From contig CP097466.1 of NCBI GenBank assembly GCA_041874725.1, positions 1,798,001 to 1,862,000 of the forward strand: DNA of 64,000 nt. Direction: 5' to 3'. The notes under the pieces were generated by a model. It made no database searches, was not told the origin of the DNA, and was given only the letters and a program-made list of their open reading frames with translations. This DNA is from Duganella sp. BuS-21 (lineage in GTDB: Bacteria > Pseudomonadota > Gammaproteobacteria > Burkholderiales > Burkholderiaceae_D). The first letter of the stretch is position 1, and each line of letters starts with the position of its first letter. Positions 59,151-64,000 of this stretch are shown piece after piece. A program made the translations under genes and the position numbers.

Positions 59151-61777
59151 CGCTCGCAAAGGTTGTTTCGGCACAGTCAGCGGCCAGTTATTATGAGGGG
59201 GCTGATGATTATTATGCCGAGGACGGACGAGCGCCGTCGTTATGGTGGGGCGCGGGTGCCAAGACGTTCGGATTGCGCGGAGAGATAGACAGTTCCGACT
59301 TTCGCGCGTTGCTGGAAGGGACCCTCCCCAGCGGACAGGTGATGCACCACGGCGGCGAGGGACGTACGGCCGGTTTTGATTTGACTTTTAGCGCTCCCAA
59401 GTCGCTGAGTATGCAAGCGCTCATCGGCGGTTCGACGGATTTATTGGAGGCGCATCGGCAAGCTGTGGATAGCGTGTTGTCCTATGTTCAGGACGAGCTG
59501 ACTGCCTATCGCGCCACGCAAAATGGAGAAACGACTTCCATACTTAGCCACAATTTGATTGCTGCGCGATTCGACCATGACCTTAGTAGGGACCTCGACC
59601 CTCAAGTTCACACGCACTCGGTGCTTTTGAATATGACGCAACGGCCAGATGGCGAGTGGAGGGCGCTCGATGCACAGCCACTTTTTGAGCGGCAAAAATT
59701 CCTTGGCGTGTTGTATCGAGCAGAGCTGGCAAGGAATGTTCAAGAGTTAGGTTATAGCATTCGCCGTACACACATGGACGGGCGGTTCGAGCTTGCACAT
59801 ATTACGCGGCATCAGGTCGAGGCTTTCAGTACACGTAGCCACGCCATTGATGCCGCGCTGGCCGAGAAGGGGAAAAGCCGCGCAACTGCCACTGCGAAGA
59901 TGCGCGAAATCGCTGGTTTGAGTACTCGACGGGCAAAAGACAATAGTGTACATCGGGGCGAGCTGCGTGATTTTTGGAATGCAAAGTCCGTGGCACTTGA
60001 GGTAAATTGGAAGCCAGACTTGCGTCCCAGTCTGCTGCCGGACAATCAGGGGGCGAAAGCAAGCGCTCGCGATGCTGTTGACTTTGGTATCGCTCACTTG
60101 ACCGAGCGTAGCGCCATCATTAGGCGGCTTGCCATTGTTCAGGAAGCGCTGGCGTACGGCATCGGCAGCGTGAAATTCGACGATGTGCAGGCCGAAATAG
60201 AGCACAAGATTGCGAGTGGCGAATTACTGGCGTCAGATGATGGTCGGCGTCTTACTACTCCGAAAGCGCAGGCAATGGAGAGGGATATTCTGAACATTGA
60301 GCTGCGCGGAAAAGAGGCAATGAGTGGGGCAATCTGTGAGACACGCCAGCGTGGGCTCTTTCAAGAGCCGGATTCTCTCGCTCGCTCGACACCGGCCATC
60401 GGCGCGCATCTGACGGTAGGCCAACGTTGCGCGGTGGAGCTGGTGCTGTCCACACGTAACCGAGTAGTTGGTGTACAGGGTCTGGCCGGAACAGGCAAGA
60501 CGGCGATGCTACGCACCGTCTCTGAGAATCTGGGTGATAGATTCGATGCTATCGGTTTGGCTCCCTCCGCCTCGGCAGCGGGCGAGTTGTCGGCAGCGGG
60601 TTTCGAGTCAATGACTATCGCGGCATTCCTTGCTAGGGGCCGGAGCTTGAGTGAGCGGACAGTCGTTGTCGTGGATGAGGCCGGGATGGTGAGCTTGCGA
60701 GATATGCACGCTTTGTTGAGGGCGGTTGAGGACGCGGGCGCACGTGTAGTGCTGGTCGGCGATACAAGACAACTCAAAGCCGTCGAAGCTGGCGCGCCGT
60801 TCCGTCAGCTTCAGGAGCAGGGGATGGTCACGGTTCGGATGGCGGATATTTTGCGGCAGCAGAGTGAGCAGCTGAAAGCCGCCGTGACCGATGCAGCGGA
60901 AGGTAAAGTTGATGCTTCATTGAAAAAGTTGGCAGCGATGGTTGTTGAGGTGCCGTATGCCATCGAGCGCTATGAACGGATTGCCAAGGACTACGCTGCC
61001 CTGTCACCGGATGAGCGGTTGCAGACATTGGCGGTGGCGGGGACGAATCGCGCCCGGCAGGCTATCAACGAACGCGTGCGCCAGCGACTCGGTTTAGCAG
61101 GCACCGGTGTAATGTTAACAGTGCTGGAAGGCCGTGACCTGACCCGGGCTCAAATGCAAAGCTCGCTTAGCTACGGCCACGGCGACATAGTTGAAATGCT
61201 GCGGCATTACGATAGTATTGGATTGCGGCGTGGTGATATAGCAGAAGTCGTCGAAGTTGCTCCAGGGTGCATTACACTGCGCCGGCAAGATGGCCAGACG
61301 GTGCGATGGCGACCGACCGCGATGCCCCATGTAAACGTACATCGTGCTGAGCAGCGCGAATTAGCAGTTGGTGACCATATACGGTTCACTGCTAACAATT
61401 ATCGGCTTGGGGTCATCAACGGGCAGGAGGGTACGATCAAAGCCATCGACCATACAGCCCGTGAGTTGACTGTTTGCATAAATCCTGAGCATACGCTAAC
61501 GCTAAATTTGAGTCAGCCATTGCGGCTGGACCACGCTTACTGCACCACAGTACATGCTGCCCAAGGGCAGACATGTGACCGCGTCCTAGTGGACGCGGAC
61601 GTGAGCGGGGCGATGGCCAATCAATCTCTTTACTATGTGGCTATCAGCCGCGCTCGCCAAGGCGTGGCGTTATACACTGACGACCGAGAGTTGCTGTGTG
61701 GTGCCATGTCGCGTCTGGACATCAAACACGCCGCCCTTGACCTACAGCGCCCGCCTCGCCGTAGTTTAGCGCTATAA
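59144..61777 (+). CDS. MobF-family conjugative relaxase-helicase (TrwC/TraI-like)
   Basis: 877 aa. Residues 1-about 290 are the TrwC relaxase: paired tyrosines Tyr16/Tyr17 and Tyr23/Tyr24 (AASYYEGADDYYAEDG) and a metal-binding His triad at 145, 156 and 158 (FDHDLSRDLDPQVHTH), the same 11-and-2 spacing as R388 TrwC. Residues about 410-870 are a RecD-like helicase with Walker A GLAGTGKT (about 446-453), VVVDEAGMV and the C-terminal VHAAQGQTCDRVLVD and YYVAISRARQGVALYTDD. It nicks oriT, stays linked to DNA and unwinds it. ATG 59144 has GGAGGAGG upstream and overlaps the TraD-like stop. Confidence 0.95.
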   Translation: MLTLAKVVSAQSAASYYEGADDYYAEDGRAPSLWWGAGAKTFGLRGEIDSSDFRALLEGTLPSGQVMHHGGEGRTAGFDLTFSAPKSLSMQALIGGSTDLLEAHRQAVDSVLSYVQDELTAYRATQNGETTSILSHNLIAARFDHDLSRDLDPQVHTHSVLLNMTQRPDGEWRALDAQPLFERQKFLGVLYRAELARNVQELGYSIRRTHMDGRFELAHITRHQVEAFSTRSHAIDAALAEKGKSRATATAKMREIAGLSTRRAKDNSVHRGELRDFWNAKSVALEVNWKPDLRPSLLPDNQGAKASARDAVDFGIAHLTERSAIIRRLAIVQEALAYGIGSVKFDDVQAEIEHKIASGELLASDDGRRLTTPKAQAMERDILNIELRGKEAMSGAICETRQRGLFQEPDSLARSTPAIGAHLTVGQRCAVELVLSTRNRVVGVQGLAGTGKTAMLRTVSENLGDRFDAIGLAPSASAAGELSAAGFESMTIAAFLARGRSLSERTVVVVDEAGMVSLRDMHALLRAVEDAGARVVLVGDTRQLKAVEAGAPFRQLQEQGMVTVRMADILRQQSEQLKAAVTDAAEGKVDASLKKLAAMVVEVPYAIERYERIAKDYAALSPDERLQTLAVAGTNRARQAINERVRQRLGLAGTGVMLTVLEGRDLTRAQMQSSLSYGHGDIVEMLRHYDSIGLRRGDIAEVVEVAPGCITLRRQDGQTVRWRPTAMPHVNVHRAEQRELAVGDHIRFTANNYRLGVINGQEGTIKAIDHTARELTVCINPEHTLTLNLSQPLRLDHAYCTTVHAAQGQTCDRVLVDADVSGAMANQSLYYVAISRARQGVALYTDDRELLCGAMSRLDIKHAALDLQRPPRRSLAL

Positions 61778-61781
61778 AATT

Positions 61782-61810
61782 CCGGCCCGTCAAAAAAACT
61801 GACGGGCCGG
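61782..61810. terminator. Bidirectional terminator between relaxase and integrase
   Basis: CCGGCCCGTCA and TGACGGGCCGG, an 11-bp perfect stem with an A-rich loop. It lies between convergent genes; T-runs are poor on both sides, so strength is uncertain. Confidence 0.75.
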
Positions 61811-61816
61811 TTAGTT

Positions 61817-63547
61817 TCAGGAGTCGGCGGTTTTTAGACTGACTATTCCTTGTCCTACTTGCCACGGCAGCGCAGGGATGGCAGGAAACTTAACCTGAGA
61901 GAAGTGCATGGACAATCGGTCGTATGGTAAGTCTGTACCGTAGCCATCTGTAACTCGACCATCACCGGTAGTGTGCCCTAGGATTCGTTGCAAGTATTTG
62001 GATGGCACGCCAGCTACCTCTAGCAGGTCTTTCATGCAGTGACGGAACGAGTATAGAACCTTGCGACTATTGGTTATTCCGATAGCTCGTTTGTAGCGAC
62101 CAAAGAACTTTGAGAATGAACCTGATAGTTTGCCGTGAAAATCCTTGGTAAGTGTCGGGAAAAAGACGGTTTCCCCACTTTCACGCAGCCATTCGACATA
62201 GCGCATAAGTCCTAACTCTATGAGTTCAGATGCAACAGGAACACGGCGGATAGACATAGCATTCTTCAAAGTTCGGCGATGGCTTTCAGGTACGTCATCA
62301 TCGTTGAAGAGTTCGCGGTCCTCGTCGCAAGGCCGGTCTACGATATTTAAATACCACCCTGATGCGGGGTCTTGGCTTAGGTCGCCCAGAGCCAACCCGG
62401 CAATTTCTTCTGGACGAGCACCGGTATAAAACATCATCAAGGGAATCCAATAACTTGCTTCGCCAGATTGCCCTCGCGAACGTTTGTGCTGCGTGAACAC
62501 CTCCGAAGAAAACAGTGTCGAGAGGTCTGCATTATCAAAGGGTAGGCGGCGCTTCTTGCGTTGTTTGACCCCGTTTTCTTTGAACCCAAGCGTACTGGCA
62601 GCGGGATTTGTTTTCAGAACATGCTTTCCTACGGCAATTTTGTAGATGGCGCGGATTTTTGAAATACGCTCGTTGATGGTCACGACCTGCAATCCTCTGT
62701 CAAGCATGTGATGAGCAAAAGAGGTCATCAGTTCTGGCGTAACCTCATTTGGCATATGTACACCCGCATTTTCTGCAAATTTGCGTAAGTCACGCCAAGG
62801 TGTTTGCGATGCAATGGTGGTTGATATGGGCCGCTCTCTCACATAGTCGCGCCAAGTTTCAAAGACTTTTTCCCAGTTGGGGAGCATAAGGTCTTGTGGA
62901 GCTCGTTCAGGAGCGACGACATATAGCGGGTGAGTGTTTGCCGGGGCGACTTTGTCTGTTTCAACGAGGCCGCCGGATTGTCGCGTGAGTTGATAGTCCA
63001 GAGCCTCAATAACCGAACGCAGGAATACGTGGGTTGCGCGCTTCGCCTCGTCTTTTTCGGGAACATAGTTTAGTCCGCACAAGTGTAGGAAGCCATGAAG
63101 TGCAGGAAACACGCCTTGGCTTTTTCCTTGGGCTAGCATTCGACCTAACTCAGCGCGTTGAACTGTAAGTTTGGCGCCAAGCTCATCGAAGTCGTCGTCA
63201 TCAAGCCCATTTTGGCGGCAATGATCATCCGCCAACAGAACATTCCGCACCCAAAAACCAGCAACACTTTGAAGTTGTTCGTCATCGAGCTTAGTAACCC
63301 GTTTGGGATTTAGCGACGCTCGGTTGAGGTCTAGACTCTGGCGCTTCATACGGAACTCGGCGTCGATACGGGATAGTTCAGTGCGCGCACGTTCCTTGGC
63401 TTCCCTCAGGTCGGTGGTGCCAAGACTGCGTACGATGTGTTCTTGTTTCTCAGGGTAGGCCAATCGAAGGTCGGCAGGGATACGGCGACGCACATATTTA
63501 ATGCCATGCTTGCCGCGCTCGTAGATGTTTTCAGCAATTGCTTTCAT
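61817..63547 (-). CDS. Tyrosine-type site-specific integrase
   Basis: 576 aa from the ATG at 63547, with GGAG 6 bases upstream. N-terminal part (MKAIAENIYERGKHGIKYVRRRIPADLRLAYPEKQEHIVRSLGTTDLREAKERA) is the DUF6538-like arm domain, followed by a core-binding segment (about 225-320) and a catalytic domain with Arg in MMFYTGARPEEIAGLAL, H-x-x-K in YSFRHCMKDLL, His in RILGHTTGD and Tyr near VTDGYG. It sits 111 bp from the attachment repeat in tRNA-His, transcribed away from it, the usual layout for such elements. It catalyses integration and excision; no excisionase gene was seen. Confidence 0.93.
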   Translation of the reverse strand: MKAIAENIYERGKHGIKYVRRRIPADLRLAYPEKQEHIVRSLGTTDLREAKERARTELSRIDAEFRMKRQSLDLNRASLNPKRVTKLDDEQLQSVAGFWVRNVLLADDHCRQNGLDDDDFDELGAKLTVQRAELGRMLAQGKSQGVFPALHGFLHLCGLNYVPEKDEAKRATHVFLRSVIEALDYQLTRQSGGLVETDKVAPANTHPLYVVAPERAPQDLMLPNWEKVFETWRDYVRERPISTTIASQTPWRDLRKFAENAGVHMPNEVTPELMTSFAHHMLDRGLQVVTINERISKIRAIYKIAVGKHVLKTNPAASTLGFKENGVKQRKKRRLPFDNADLSTLFSSEVFTQHKRSRGQSGEASYWIPLMMFYTGARPEEIAGLALGDLSQDPASGWYLNIVDRPCDEDRELFNDDDVPESHRRTLKNAMSIRRVPVASELIELGLMRYVEWLRESGETVFFPTLTKDFHGKLSGSFSKFFGRYKRAIGITNSRKVLYSFRHCMKDLLEVAGVPSKYLQRILGHTTGDGRVTDGYGTDLPYDRLSMHFSQVKFPAIPALPWQVGQGIVSLKTADS

Positions 63548-63565
63548 AGTCTGCTCCACTAAGGT

Positions 63566-63587
63566 TGTGTGACAGACCGTGTATCAA
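63566..63587. promoter_or_regulatory. Candidate integrase arm site, right
   Basis: TGTGTGAC-N5-GTGTATCAA, matching the left motif at 53842-53863. Placed between the integrase start and the right attachment repeat, it may also serve for autoregulation. Confidence 0.45.
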
Positions 63588-63610
63588 TTATTGTTTAGCC
63601 ATATACGACA

Positions 63611-63642
63611 AAGGCCTTGATTTCTATAGAAATCAAGGCCTT
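63611..63642. terminator. 32-bp perfect palindrome acting as replacement tRNA-His terminator
   Basis: Arms AAGGCCTTGATTTCTA / TAGAAATCAAGGCCTT are perfectly complementary. It lies 20 bp past the 3' end of tRNA-His, inside the element, and would terminate the tRNA transcript in place of the native hairpin displaced to 53723. No long T-run follows. Confidence 0.6.
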
Positions 63643-63657
63643 GCGTGTACTTCGGTG

Positions 63658-63679
63658 TTCTTTGGGGTGGCTGATGGGG
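63658..63679. repeat. Right attachment site (attR) in tRNA-His
   Basis: 22 bp identical to 53758-53779; its right 17 bases are the 3' end of tRNA-His, which stays intact. Confidence 0.9.
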
Positions 63680-63739
63680 CTCGAACCCACGACAACAGGA
63701 ATCACAATCCTGGACTCTACCAACTGAGCTACAGCCACC
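63663..63739 (-). tRNA. tRNA-His (GTG anticodon)
   Basis: 77 nt on the minus strand with the encoded extra G at -1 (GGTGGCTG), D-loop TAGCTCAGTTGGTAGAG, anticodon stem-loop CAGGA-TTGTGAT-TCCTG with anticodon GTG, T-arm GTGGGTTCGAGCCCCAT and acceptor CAGCCAC-C-CCA with encoded CCA. All four arms pair. Confidence 0.97.
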
Positions 63740-63842
63740 ACTGTCTTACTTCCGCTTTTCAACTAGTGCTGAACAACGAGCCAGAATTATACAAGCCGTT
63801 GTGCAATCCTGCAAATTTAAATTGAAGATTTTTTTCGTTTGC

Positions 63843-64000
63843 CTAAACGGCAATTTTTTCCACCGGCGTAGACAGGCCCAGCAAGCTGGCGAACGCCCGC
63901 GTCAGCGCGGCCACCTCGCCGCTGGTGCAGCCTTTCAGCGTGGCCTGATCGCCATCCGCCGACTGCAGCAGGCCACCGGCTTCCAGCAAACGCCCCAGCT
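63843..64000 (-). CDS. C-terminal end of an unidentified protein (cut by window edge)
   Basis: Open frame entering from the right edge and ending at a TAG (63843-63845): the visible 51 or so residues end EVAALTRAFASLLGLSTPVEKIAV, preceded by RLLEAGGLLQSADGDQATLKGC. GC-rich with codon use like the chromosome, so it is very likely a real gene. Too little is visible to name it; helical, soluble. Confidence 0.6.
   Translation of the reverse strand, partial: LGRLLEAGGLLQSADGDQATLKGCTSGEVAALTRAFASLLGLSTPVEKIAV

Noticed and set aside
63565..63825. 86-codon ORF on the plus strand over the tRNA-His region.
   Set aside because: Antisense to the tRNA (the peptide GVADGARTHDNRNHNPG is a well-known tRNA-antisense artefact).

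Overview
The window looks like about 64 kb of chromosome from a high-GC betaproteobacterium, most likely Oxalobacteraceae (Duganella/Massilia/Janthinobacterium type). The indications are the gene order rluB | rimP-nusA-infB-rbfA-truB-typA, the glnE/yhdP/nitrilase/tldD block, and several large paralogous TonB-dependent receptors sharing the N-terminal motif QRVE(I/V)TGSSIKR. The genus is inferred; no rRNA is present.

Layout. 1-7800: 5' part of glnE (minus), then yhdP, a nitrilase-family amidase and tldD. 7.8-21.8 kb: four intact TonB-dependent receptors plus a decayed receptor relic. Between the first two sits aroG (DAHP synthase), preceded by a very short aromatic-rich leader ORF and an intrinsic terminator, which look like a transcription attenuator. 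22.1-25.9 kb: an oligopeptide-type ABC transporter (two permeases and a fused double ATPase, no binding protein). A palindromic repeat has been absorbed in frame into the ATPase linker. 25.9-31.6 kb: DedA-rhodanese fusion, glucokinase behind several operator-like palindromes, scpB and rluB. 31.7-40.2 kb: the translation/transcription operon rimP-nusA-infB-rbfA-truB, with a strong promoter and a structured, terminator-containing leader, then typA. 40.3-48 kb: LuxR-type regulator divergent from a DUF3141 (PHA-synthase-like) protein, a GNAT and an XRE-cupin regulator in divergent orientation, a YtrA-type GntR/ABC operon, and dusA. 48.3-53.7 kb: chemoreceptor, two tandem secreted TonB-C-terminal-domain proteins, a lipoprotein, a 39-residue ORF, and a triplicated family of small tail-anchored coiled-coil proteins.

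53758-63679: an integrative mobilizable element inserted in the 3' end of tRNA-His. It is bounded by 22-bp direct repeats exactly 9,900 bp apart. It carries a tyrosine integrase, a MobF/TrwC-type relaxase-helicase, a TraD-like coupling protein with a separate membrane subunit, a ribbon-helix-helix accessory protein, and two unrecognised cargo genes next to the left end. No conjugative pilus genes are present, so it would depend on a helper. A complete IS21-family element (27-bp imperfect inverted ends, 5-bp target duplication) has landed in the mobilization operon at the overlap between the accessory gene and the membrane-subunit gene, and its duplication restores the ribosome-binding site of the downstream gene.

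The window ends with tRNA-His and the 3' end of an unidentified minus-strand gene. Three families of dispersed repeats recur: REP-like VIPAHAGI-type palindromes, GGACCCCGTACGGGGTCC-centred elements, and IS/att repeats.
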